The notes under the pieces were generated by a model. It did no database searches. It had not been told where the DNA came from and saw only the letters and a list, made by a program, of their open reading frames with translations. From Holothuria scabra (Eukaryota > Echinodermata > Holothuroidea > Aspidochirotida > Holothuriidae), in NCBI GenBank assembly GCA_037179385.1, contig CM074189.1, positions 22,815,648-22,879,647 of the forward strand: a DNA stretch of 64,000 nucleotides, in the 5' to 3' direction. Positions 38,085-50,400 of this stretch are shown piece by piece. The position numbers were made by a program, and so were the translations under genes. Numbering within the stretch: position 1 is the stretch's first letter; every line of letters begins with the position of its first letter.

Positions 38085-38378
38085 TTACGTACCCATATTC
38101 ACATTTTCATCGCATGCTGCTTTAAGTTTGTCAACACATGTAATGGACCTACTGTGATTTGATGCTCGTACAAAACATGGTTTGAGCCTGATAAAGTTAA
38201 ATGCGTCTTGCAAAACATCACCTTGTAATGTCTGTAGAAGAAAGTGAGTGCGATCAAGAACTTCATGTACGACACGCGGTCCAACCCATTCTGCAACAAT
38301 CTTACAAGAATTGCCAGTAAGTGACGAGCTCGTTGGCTTGTACAAGTAGACGAGCTGTCCCACTGAATAGATGACCAA
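38085..38378 (-). pseudogene. Gypsy integrase, C-terminal segment (split part 2)
   Basis: Starts with V-G-Q-L-V-Y-L-Y, the usual post-catalytic SH3-like segment of gypsy integrases (G-D-x-V-x-L), then W-V-G-P and R-L-K-P. Its upstream part lies 19.7 kb away at 58101-58960. The two ends are in the same frame if a single TTAA target is assumed, confirming that T1 split one gene. Confidence 0.85.
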
Positions 38379-38619
38379 GGGTTAAATTCCATTCGAAACC
38401 ATTTGGAAAAGTTAAATGGTTCCGAATGGTTCTGAATGTACCTGAAAGGTCTCAAATGGATTTCAAATGGTATATGAATGGAAATGTACATCTGAATGGT
38501 TTTCTGATTACAAAGCTGAATGAAATGCAAATGGTTTGCGAATGGTTTTGGTATTCGCAAATGGTTCCAAATGGTTCAAACTGGAAACCATTCAGTGAAT
38601 GGTATATATTATGTAGATC

Positions 38620-41290
38620 AATGGAGCTCATGTTATTTATAGGGATTTTTGGAGGAGGCGGGGCACACTTATCAAATATTGTTTGGGCTCAAATGAATTG
38701 GAGGTTACAGTGAAGCCATCCAAAGCAACTCGAGTAGGCCACAAACGGCACCCCTGGATTTCCCTCAAAATTACGGCTTCAGTTTTCCCTAACAGTATAA
38801 CCTCCCTCCTCTACCTTGGAAAGGACACACAGAGATACTGTAATGCACAGCACGGATATCAGCTGGAATAGGAAATTCTTCCCGTCATTCCAATACCGAC
38901 CAACGCCCGATACCTCTTGACTCCCTTCCCCACTCCACTTTCTGGCACTTTCTTAGCTCGTACTTGATATCCTGGTAAATCTCAACAACACTTGAAGTTT
39001 TTGTTGTTGAAGCTTTGCAGCCTGGTATCATCTGCAGTCCAGAGGCGCAACCTCCTAAATTATTGTACTCATTTCTTCTCTCCATTTTCTCCATACAGAA
39101 TTCCAATCCCTCTCCCCACCCCATCATGCTGATGCATATATCTTTGTTGCCTTTCAAGTTGTTCATCTTTATGATAACCGTGACACTGAACTGGATCAAA
39201 GGAAAATGCAATGCTTGTTTGAATGGAGCTATTACGTAATAGCTTGGCATGCAGACAAAGGATGATAAACACTGCACCATACAAAGCGCACAGATGCTGT
39301 ACACCCATGTGTACATCACATTTACAGTACAATGAAACATAATAGGCGCGGGCACAGCTATAGTCTAGTACAAGAGCTACTGTACTAACAGAGAGTGCTA
39401 TGCGTTGGTGTGCAGAAATTCAAGAAACGTGAAGTGAAAGGGCAAGACTGCTTTTTTTAGAGGACTTTTATGAAATGCTGAAGCACAGTAAGTAAATAAA
39501 ATGTTCTTAAAGTATTGCACCAAAGAGACCAATAAGCAATGAACAGATGTTAGTGAAAAGCTAAGAGCCAAAGACTGCATCAATGAATGGTTGTTGCTGT
39601 GTCAACAGTCAGGCCTAATGTTTATAGTAGCGGTTCCACAAGATAATTCGTAGCACTAGTACTGTAGTAGTATACAAAGGGGGGGGGGGGGGTGGACATT
39701 TTAGAGTCTTCAAGGAAAAGAAGGAAAGTAGAAACAAGAAATATTTTATGCTATTAGTACGCGTAAAACCCTCTACAAAGAGAATAAAGCTTAATTTCGT
39801 CGAATCCAAGTTCACCAAGGGAAGTTAACTAAATTTAGGGTTTTGAAAAGCCAAATGCCTATTACTGGTCTTGGCCTAGTCATAATCAAAATAGTTGACC
39901 CCAGATCATGGTAAAATTTATAGTTGGAGTAAAATGTTTTTTTTTTCTTTGGGGAGGGGTGGGGGTTGGTTATAAAGACTCTCTCTGTACTTTTGGGTGC
40001 TAACTCAAAAATAACAGGATGGAAAAGGAATTCCTTTTTGCATGTTTCCATCTTTATCTGTATGTACACTTCTGTAGCATCGGGCCTAAATAATAAACAG
40101 GTACACAACTTGGTGCAGGCCTAGGCCAATATTTATTTGTGTTCGTATGATAAATAATTAGTATTCGAAATCAACTAAGTCTCCCCATATGGCCTCTAGC
40201 AAAAGTTTACTGCAGGCCTAGGCCTGTACCACAGTCCCAAACAAACACAGACACTGTCTTTAATAAAAACAAAAGCAGTCACTCCAACTTGAAGTAGTGT
40301 AGTACACTGTCCTGTTCCATGATTGCCTGTTTAGAGTTATGTGGCGTTCTTTTTCTTCAAATACGGAATTTACTGCTTGGTTTACCCAGAATATGCACTA
40401 TTGAAGTCTACAAATATAACGAAAGATACTTTGAAGAGAGATAAGGACAAAATTGTGATGCTTAGCTGTTGGTTTTAAATAAATTTGGGGGGACTGTTTT
40501 TGACCTTAAAAGCTTTAGTTTTCTTTTGTCAAGAACATTTTACCCTTTAAAAACAAGTAAGTTGTACAACTTATTATATACTTTTAAAATTTTATTTTTC
40601 ATTTTCCAAACAGAATGACATCGTAGTGAAACTGTCTCCTGCACAGCTGATGGAGTTATTTGTCAGTGGGTCTTAAATACTTTTTATTTGTGTTTGGACT
40701 ACTGTGTAACCTGTAACAAATCAAGCATAATCATTTTAGTGAGTGAGGAAATTGTACTGCATACATGGAGCCATGGACTGAACAAGATTATATATCCTGC
40801 TATTGAACTGTGACACCAATGTACTGGTAACCTTTTATGGCTTCTGGATCTGGAAAAATACTGCACAGCATTCCTGGTGGAGTCAAACGTGCAGGGCTTG
40901 CTTCCTTTTGGAAAGCGATTTTCTTGTTCGAAACTACAAAGCCTGTTTAGCTTATCAGATAATATTGGCAGTCCTGATTATTGAATTTTAACACATCCAT
41001 GACATGCAGGCTACTGTACTGTTGATGTTCTTGCTGTGGAGTGAGAATACTGCAAGTCCTGAGGTTGGAGAACTACAGAACAGTGTTGAAGCAGATACTG
41101 TAAAGCAGTTACAGGACAACTACTGTAATGAGAGACATCTTTGAATTGACCACAACGCTCAAAAAGATATTTGCCACAGATGGCTATGGACCAGTACCAA
41201 TTTACAAGGAAATACTGGAGTCCTAGTTTTTGTGTCTTGTTACTGTAAATCTGATGAATTGAACGGTCTTGTTTAAACTGTCAAGATGAT
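38620..41290. other. T1 interior, left part
   Basis: No recognised transposase. Minus-strand frame 38885-39355 (156 codons) has no known domain. G-run at 39681-39693. An exon-like stretch at 40614-40676 (+) follows CCAAACAG and reads 20 codons to a stop; it is too short to judge. CTGTAC/TACTGTA motifs are frequent. Confidence 0.5.
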
Positions 41291-41298
41291 GCTATTAA

Positions 41299-43851
41299 TA
41301 GGGATGCACCGGAACCAAAATTTTGGATCCGGCCGGAACCGGATTTTGCCGCAACCAACTTGAAATCCGGCCGGAATCGGATTTTTGCAATGCAGATGAA
41401 TAATGTGAAATTCAGAAAAGCAGAGAAACCCTGGGATAGGAGTTTACTGCTTTGTAACATGATGTTTGTGAAGGACTAATGAGAAATGTCTATAAATTTG
41501 TCTTCAAGTGTTGTACAAGTGCATTTAACTATTTTTTTAACCAAAAATTGCAATATAATAGAAAAAAGCATGAAAAACTGTTCATGCAGAAGTACAGCAA
41601 AACCATTGGAAAGCGGGGCAAGTAAGAGCTCTTTGTATTTTCCATCCTTAAGTGAGTATTTGTAGAGAAAAATCCTGAGGGAATTTTGAAAGTTGTTTTG
41701 CATATCAGTTTGCTCTTTTTGAACTAGAGTACCTTACCTCTTGTTCAAAAAAATTGTACAAATTATGTAGACCAGTAATACTTGGCAAAGAGAATCCTTG
41801 GATAGTGATTACTGAATGGACTCCTTATATGTACTGTAAAAAGACTCCAGGGTTAAGGTTTAAAACTATGCACAGCACCATTGATTTACACACCATTTCT
41901 ATTATTTTAACATGCCATAATATCAAAAAACTGAAGCACATTTATCATTAATATTTTTTTGGCAGAGATACTGTATATCACACATTCTGATATTACGCAT
42001 CATATTGATACATATTTAGTGGTCGACCTAGTATGCTATAATGGGTAATACCCAGGTACCGATTAATTAATTAAACAATCGGCCCGATGCCGATTACCGA
42101 TTAATAGAATGAGGGAAATCACATGTTTGTCTCTATAGTACGCGCCCCTTGCTTCGTGCACATCGTGTATACCATACCCAGTTAAGGATAGAAAATATTG
42201 GGAATAGTTCCGTTCGTTTCACTAACGGGATATCATATTTGTAGGGGTAATATTTTCAATTTAAAAGTGAAGATACAAATCAACTTTTGATACAATAGAA
42301 TTGTTTGCAGTTGATGTCATACAGTATGCCCTTTGATAATTTAGTTCTAAGGCCAACATCATGCTCTGTCTAGTTTTCATCCCCAAATCATGTGGGACAT
42401 TTCCATTCTTTTACTGTACTAGATTGTACTCTCGAGCTCCCGTCTTAACCGACCTATGTAGAACAATCATAATAATCTTAGCAGTTTTGGGCAGCAAAAC
42501 AATTGCACCCGATTAATGTATCTTATGGTTCCTTTCAGATATAAATATCCCTGTATATTTTTAGCACTTCTCTTCCAAAACTTACGTCTTGTTTAAAAAG
42601 AATCCGCAACTGAAATGCCAGAAAGTCAGATCCCCACATAATCCACATAGGCAGATACAGGTATTTGTGGTGCCATTTCCATGTGAATTTAGCATTGGAC
42701 TCGCCGGGCTTCGCTAGCTGGCTATATAAGCCAGTCTGTTCCATGCGTATTGCGCAGAACAGTCTGTACAACAACCCCCGCGCCCCTTTCTGCGAGACAG
42801 CAAGGAATACACCTTGAATGCAAATCTAAATTTAATTTCAGGTAAAACAAATGGGTTATAAGAGAAAATATCAAACAATCATTCCCATGGCAGGGGGTTA
42901 AAGTTATACTTTCGTGATTATCAATGCATCTAGTTTTGGCAGGAAGTTAATGGATTGAATAATTACTGTACTAGAATTTTAACGAAACTAAGAGCCCTAT
43001 TACAAGTATATTTAGCCCGTTTTTTCCAGTTTGCAAATAATCGGTGGCAATGATCGGTTCAATGGCAGAATTTTACCAAAGCCGATTAATTACCGATGAC
43101 GGAATAATCGGCTAGATGTCGATTACTTAACAGATGATCGGTCGATCACTAATCATATTGTGTATACTTAAGTGTTTGTGATGAATTATTAGGGACAGAA
43201 AACATTACTATTGACCCCATAGGCAACTTTAATTTGTAATGAGTAATGCCTTCTGAAATTCAAGATGAAACACATTTCCTGCTTCTACTACACAACTTTA
43301 ATGGGCAAGTAAGTGTTAAAAAGTAAAGAAAAGTAAAGTGACGTATTCAAGTGTGTATTTTATAGACAGCCCAATGCAATTAAACTGATACACTGCCTTG
43401 AATGATGTGACTCAGGTACAACTGTAATATGGATTATTCATTTTGCACAGTACTACTGTGCACTGCAGTAGACTAATTTAAATTGCATGAAAGTTCTTTT
43501 CATCCATTCAGTTTATTTCACACAGCTGGAAGAATTTGAAGCCATATCAATTACATGTACATGTAAATCAGTTACTTTTAAAACTCGGCTGCCTGTTTGG
43601 TTCAGTCATTTTTAAGGGCTAAATAAGGGTGTTGAAATGTTATATACTGTAACATACACTGATAAGCTATAACTTTTGAACTTTAAATTAATTATGAGAC
43701 AGTTATTGCAGTTTTCATGTTTGTTTTAACTTATGTACATAATGCTACCCAAGGTTCCGGCCGGATTTAAAAAACAATCCGGCCGGAACCGGATATTTCT
43801 TCACTATCCGGCCGGATAATCCGGCCGGACCGGATATCCGGTGCATCCCTA
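41299..43851. mobile_element. hAT-like DNA transposon, non-autonomous, in T1
   Basis: Ends TAGGGATGCACCGG (left) and its inverted form (right). Flanked by 8-bp target duplications GCTATTAA (41291-41298) and GTTATTAA (43852-43859), seven of eight matching. The 8-bp duplication and TAGGG ends are typical of hAT. Subterminal repeats of CCGGCCGGAA occur on both sides. No transposase; another element sits inside it. Confidence 0.85.
42017..43151. mobile_element. hAT-like element nested inside the previous one
   Basis: Ends TAGTGGTCGACC and, inverted, TAGTGATCGACC. Possible 8-bp target duplication TACATATT / ATCATATT (six of eight). Subterminal repeats of CGATTAAT/ACCGAT. About 1.1 kb with no coding frame of note, so non-autonomous. 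Confidence 0.75.
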
Positions 43852-43859
43852 GTTATTAA

Positions 43860-45489
43860 GAAGAGTTGAATCCTTGGTATGGAATATTTCCTTTATTCAG
43901 GAGTCAATGGGAGGATCGGAAGAAGAATACAGCCATTGGGTCTGGGAACAAAATAAATTTTCCGTTTGGTGGACTTTCATGTACCATGTGTGCAACCTCT
44001 AAAGGCATTTAATTTTGTTAAAACATCTCCTTACTTTTTCAACTTGGATAACCATGAGAATATTTTTTCATGGACCAAACAGTTACCAGGCTTTCTTTCA
44101 TGTGGGAAATGTGAGAAGACTGAAGCCTACTCTATGAATTTTAATGAAATACATTTTACCATGGAAATTCCCATTATTTCAACTGCAAATGTGAAACAAC
44201 TACTACCAGTGTTTAAAGTTACAGTATTAATAACTTGGTGGACCATTTTAAAATTTTGACCGAACTTTGATTTTAACTTGAAAGTCAGAAGTTTATTTTT
44301 TTTACTATGGACAAAACATTCTCTTTGATGATTTTTCTACTTTTACTTCCTTGGAAAAATGACCAACAGTGTGATTTTTGATTCCTTGCAATAGGCAGGC
44401 AAGGAATCTATGCGATGGTGATGTCGTGTGTGTTTGTGTGTGTGTGTTTGTGACACTTGCTTGTAAATACGATATCTTAAGGTAGGAATGTCCAACACTT
44501 TTCATATTTTGTATATAAATTTTTCATGTTAAGAGAAAGAACAGTATTGTTTTTGGTAGACGTCAAAGGTCATTTGAGGTCACCAGCGGTACAATTGCGA
44601 CAACTTCGAAAATAGCTTGTAAACACGATATCTTCAGATAGGAGTGACCGACACTTTTCATACTTTGTATATAGATTTGTCATGTTGAGAGGAAGAACCC
44701 TATTGTTTTTGGTAGAGATCAAAGGTCATTTGAGGTAACCAGCGGTAAAATTGCGAAAACGCCGAAAAGGGTTGTAAACACTATATCTTCAAATAGGATT
44801 GCCCGACAATTTTCATACTTGTTATATAGATTTTTCATGTTGAGAGGAAGAACCCTATTGTTTTTAGTGGAGGTCAAAGGTCATTTGAGGTCACCTGCGG
44901 TAAAATTGCGAAAATACTGTGCATGAAATGTAAAGAAAAATCCATCAAACACTGTCAATTTGAAAACAGGTAAGGTATTTGATGGCAAGGAATGACTATG
45001 CCTTTTGACTTTCTGGTTTATTCCTTCAGTTTACTGTTACAAAGGTGTACCCTACATTTGAATAACAACGCTATATTTTTTGTCAATATTGCATTTGCAT
45101 GTGAGTGCGTATTACATGATTTTGGACACTAGGAACTGTTTTTACATGTGTTTAAGTTTGTAACAAAATTGCAAACTATCAATTGACTTTTAAATTTGTA
45201 GTGAAGTTGTACTCATATGGACTATTTATATTGTTCTTCATTCACCTTGTAAGTATCAGTTCCCAACCATTACATGTAATATTCTTCAACTGGGTTGCCA
45301 GTTGCATGATCTGTGCTATCCATTATTACTGTTCAGTAAGCCTAACAGAATGCCATCATGAGATAATAAACGTACACTACAGTATATTGCTGCTATAGTT
45401 AAATTCTTATATTGTTTTAATTACTTTTGGTTTTAGAGCAACTGTACAGTATTTTCCATCTTGATCTTACACATAGAAACCATTTGTGG
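43860..45489. other. T1 interior, right part
   Basis: No recognised gene. The + frame at 43966-44259 (97 codons) has no known domain. A 155-bp tandem repeat is listed separately. GT-rich microsatellite at about 44424-44450. Confidence 0.5.
44459..44920. repeat. Three ~155-bp tandem repeats with DR4-spaced AGGTCA sites
   Basis: Copies start at about 44459, 44615 and 44770 with TTGTAAAYACKATATCTT. Each has AGGTCA-TTTG-AGGTCA or a one-base variant: 44567-44582, 44723-44738 (second half AGGTAA) and 44878-44893. The third has an extra AGGTCA one base upstream (44871). Two half-sites four bases apart equal the DR4 response element of thyroid-receptor/LXR-type nuclear receptors. A diverged relative lies around 33240-33520. 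Confidence 0.85.
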
Positions 45490-45971
45490 GTTATTTCCTG
45501 TTTAAATTATTTGAAACTGTTGAGATGCATAACATGATGAACCATTCACAAACCATTTGTGAATGTTTCCAGTCATTATACTCAAAAACCATTTGCATGC
45601 CAGACCATTTGAAGACTCTTTGCAAATGGTACCATTCAACACCATTTGGGACCAGTTAAAAACCATTTGCGTACCAGACCATTGGCAGGCCATTTGCAAA
45701 TGGAACCATTCAGGACTATTGAGACCTGGCGCCGATTTCACTAACGTTTAGCGATCATCGCTAACGCCGAAATCCATCGCTAAATCTTAAATTGATCGCA
45801 ATTTAGCGACCGATTTTTAAAATCGATTTCACTAAACTTTAGCGATCAGTTTTTCATCGCTAAGTGGTGTCGTTTGCGATGAATTTTAGCGATGACTGTT
45901 TAGTAGTCGTAAAGGTTGAAATCCATCGCTAATTTTTCTAATGGCATCATCCACGTACTTTTAGCACATAC

Positions 45972-47399
45972 AGAGTGGCGTAAGAAGGATTTCTCTGAAG
46001 GGTGGGTGGGGGACATGCAGTATGTTGAGCCTCGCCGACCTGGGGGAGTGGTATCCCCCTCCCTTTTGAAGATTTTTGGTTTTTTAAAGGAGCCTAGATG
46101 CAAAAGATTTTCAACTTTGGCAGGAACAGTGTTAAAACTTGAATTGGGACGGTTCATGAGGATAAAACTGATTTTTTTTTTGTTTTTACATGCATTCTAA
46201 TGCCATTAACGCTACTTTTGGAAGTAAAATTTGTTATAATTTGCATACTTTTAGGAACCAACATAAAAAACATCGATCGGCATAGGCGAACGGGAGCATT
46301 TCACATTGTTGTTTTTTCTTGGCCACAAAGAGTACTATCTAAGCTGAGTGCCACCATTGGTTAGGGCAGACTTGATAAATAATTTCGTAAATTCATACCT
46401 CTCAAATGACCGGAAGTAGCATTTTCCAGACTTAAACGAAGAATCTAACTAGTCGCTATTTTCGTTTGTCGTTTGCATTAAAATGATCACTTCAAAATAA
46501 GTTAGCAAAGTGCAAAGTGATAAGAAACTTATTAAAACATTTGACCCGAAAAATATAACTTTGCCCGGAATATTATCTAAGCGGAGCACCACCATAAGTT
46601 GGCACGGGAGCGTAAAGAAAATTTTGGAAGATTGCCGCCCCTCAGATGGCCGAAAATTGCGTTCTCGTGCTGGGAAAGAGAATCTAAACAATCTTTCTGT
46701 TTAGCTTTTGCTTGCAAGAACAAAAAAAAAAAAAAATCAGCAACATGCTAAGTGATCAGAATATTACCACATAAAATATTTTACCTCTGCAATGTAAAAG
46801 GTCTTGATTCTTTTCGGGAAAATTATACAACGGAATTGAAAATATGCTAATGCTTCTCGATTGTGAGTTTTGGCTAAATTCAAGATCCGCTGATTTTATG
46901 AAATTGTCTGTGACTGCTTGAACTCCCGACTGTTAATGATTTAACCCCTAACATCTCTTGCTTGATAAATGGCAAACTTTTGCTCACCGCACCTGAACCG
47001 CCCGCTTCCATGCCCCCGTCACTTACGTCTATGCCGGCCGAGGAATGAGTCTAAAGGAAAGGCCCCTCCCTTTTAAGAGTTCTTATAAAGTAGATGTCCT
47101 CATTGCAATCGGTGCTACCAGCGTGTTACAGATTCTACTTTGTCAATTAAAATTTGGAATTTGACAAAATTTGCCTTTTTTAGGAATTAAAAAAATGCAT
47201 AAAAGAGGGGTCTTTCAGAGACAATCCTTACCCTTTGAATATTTTTGAGGAATTGGGTGTCATCACATGCAATCTGTTGCCACATATGCTACCTTTTGAA
47301 GTCAAATCTGTGTTAGTAAAGTAAGAATTTTTAGGATATAAAAAAATGGCGTCCGTGAGGGGTAGGGGGCATGGTCCAATGCCCCCCCCCCACGCCACT
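45972..47399. mobile_element. Possible hAT-like element in T2
   Basis: Left end AGAGTGGCGTAAG and right end, inverted, AGTGGCGTGGGG. Flanked by GCACATAC (45964-45971) and GCAAATAC (47400-47407), seven of eight identical. The two ends are offset by two bases, so support is moderate. No transposase. Confidence 0.5.
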
Positions 47400-47407
47400 G
47401 CAAATAC

Positions 47408-50400
47408 ACTTCCTTTGCACTTTGTGTTATTCGAACTTTCAATTGTATTCGTCTAAAAGGTCGGGTTGGCCCCTTACTCGATTTTTATCAAGTGGCCTAC
47501 AAAGACCCAAATAGCTTCCTTAAAGTGGCGATTCCGTTAAATGCGCGATCCTCGGAGCGAGAGCCTCAGGGCTTTTCCGTTGGGATTTCCTTATAAATTT
47601 GGTCGAGGGGACGAGTGGGAGCTAGAATCTAAGATGTCCCTCCCCCTACTACAGTGGTGACTGCCCATAGTCCGACACCCCTAGTTGGAACGTAAAGGAT
47701 TTTTCGGAACATAGGGGTGTCGAAATATAGGGCTGGAACCTCTCAAGCTGGGTACCTCCACCCTAGACAAGCGGGACTGAGCCAAATGTAGCACTATTGA
47801 CGGGTTGACCGGTTACCAGCGAAATGGTCTAGGCCAATTGTGAACCTCGTGAGGTAGAACTTGTAAAATAGATATTAAACGGATTCGTGTATCCTTCGGT
47901 TGTTTGTGATGCTTGTCGTACAATGGGGAGCACAAATGGAATAAAACTTCGTTATTTTGTCAAAACAACGTAATTTTCCGTTAAATTTGATTCTAAGCGA
48001 GATGATTAGCACATAGAAAATGACTGCATACGCTTCAAACCTGTTTGAATGCGTTGCGTTAGCATTAGTCGTGGGTAGCTTTTGAAAATATTCGGGATAG
48101 ACTTTTCAGAAAAACACAACTAATGGGGCATTCGTATCGGACATAAATACTACGCCGCCAAACGGACTATGTTTTTCAGCTTCCAAAACTAACTTAACAA
48201 GGAATATGCCGTTTGGTTTCTCCGAACGGTCCTTTGCCAGAGGGTCGGGAGGACTTTAGAAAAAGGAATGTTCGGTACAGCTTGCTGCGCAGGTAATGTA
48301 AATACTAATCTCGACGCTTTACAACAGTCAACTGGTTAACTAGCCGACTTTGCCTTTAGAACAAGTATGTATTAGAACAAGTGTGACGAAATACCTGAGA
48401 TTTAAAAATAGTGATATGTGCTTCCTGACCAACAAGTCAGGGTTATTACATCTCCCTCGACTAAAGGGTTACCCTGACTAAAGAGAGGGGTCTAAAGGGA
48501 GAGGTGTCCCCTCCCCTTTGGAAAACTTTCTTTAGCCGAATGCCTTCAGATGTGATTTGGTGCTATAAAAAGTGTACAATTATGGAGTTAAGTTTTGTTG
48601 AGTCACCATGTAAAACTCTTCGTTTCAGTGTTATTATTATTCATCAGTTTTAAGAGCATTTTGGCAAACCTTTGGGTTAGGCCATGGTCCCCATCCCCCC
48701 CCCCCCTTTGGCCTGGAAGAGACTTTAACATCCTGACCCGATGAATGCGGTCTGATCCTGGAATTGCTATATTTTTTAATGAAATAGTTTTCTAGGGAAT
48801 TTATACTAATTTTTTGCCTCTTGCCTCACCCCCTGCTCCTGCTATGCCACTGAGCCCCAGGAAGTAATGTTAACTATAAAAGATATCACTTTAAAATGTG
48901 GGGACAGTTTTAAAAACAAAAAGTAATGCAGCTTGGCTAAGTTGGTTCGCTATTCAGATTCTGCTGATATTCAAGTATAGAAGGAAAACTGAAAAGCAAA
49001 ATCCTTAAGTTCAACTGTCAACAGGCAACATTTGGTTGCTGATGTTCTTAATTTTCTCGCATCATTCATAATGATTTCAAATGTTTATTGTTCATTTAAA
49101 ATTTGTTCAAATCATCCGTCTTTTTCATTGTTTGAAATATTTTAGGGGGTACATTCAGGGGCGCAAATCTCTGTTTGAGAGTGGGGGGGGGGGGGCGAAA
49201 ATGCTTACGATGTGCCCATGAGTACTAAATTGTGCACGCTTGGCGGGCACCTCGAGCGCTAAGCGCAAAGCCCTAAAGGACTGCTGGGGGGTTCCAGGGG
49301 GAAAGCCCCTGTGGGGGTCCAGGGGGCGAAGCCCCGGAAGCTCTTGTGTTCTGGCGTTGCCAAAGCTTCAGAAAAACTGTTTTCGAAAGAAAAGAAACGA
49401 AAAAAGGTGACCATATTTTTAGGTCTACTCGTTTTTTTTTTTTTTTTGAGGGGGGGGGGCCAAATTACGATTTGGCCCCCCACTTTTTCACTTGAGGGGA
49501 CGAAGGCCCCCCTTGCCCCCCCCCCCCCGGGATTTGGGCCATGGGTACATTTCCCACTGAAAAATTTAGGGAGGGGATGTGGACTGTCCCACAATCCCTT
49601 GCTTCTGCCGCCTACGGGTCATAGTGCTTTGGTTTTGAAGAGCAGTGTTCCTAATGACTTCTTCCATGCAAGCTGCGAGGTTGCATCACTGCAACATAAT
49701 GTCTGTACAGGTAGTATGCCAGAGTGTTCATAAATTTAATTTGCAAATTATTAATTTTCATAATAGGTTCTAATTGGTCAATAATATATCTTTCAACATT
49801 TTGTCCAATTTCTGGCCCCCAATTCGGCCTGTTGATGATGGAACAATCTGGCAACCGCAGAACCGCAAAGCACTGTATCTGCTTTCTTTCGACAGCTTGG
49901 GGTTCCAAGGTCTATTTACAAGCAGGCACAAAGGAAGTTCCAAGTAGGGATATGGTTATGCTACTTTTACTCCTGCCTTAAGTTCCCTTTTGGTCTTCCT
50001 TCCAAAACCAAAGTTAAGAAATCTATCAATAAATCAAGAAATGAGTTTTGCAGTGGAAAAACAAGGTTCTAACCCAATCCATCTCAACAATCTTTAATCA
50101 GTCTCACCAGCAGGCCAACAGTCTGAGTATTCAATATGGGAGACACATGGTTGAACTTTCTCTGGCCTTAGGGGGGGGGGGGTCTAAAGGGAGTTGGCCA
50201 TCTCCCAAGTAACATTTTGTCTATTTTAAGGACTCTACAGTAGATTCAAAATGTTGTGAGTTTTTACATTTTCTCTCCTTAGTCCAAAATGGCTGGTCTC
50301 GTAATAAAGACATACGGTTGACATTTTTAAGGCACATGCCCCCATGGCTATAACGTTGCTAGAGAGCCCTGCAACTGAGAATCAGATCCTTTTGATTAAC

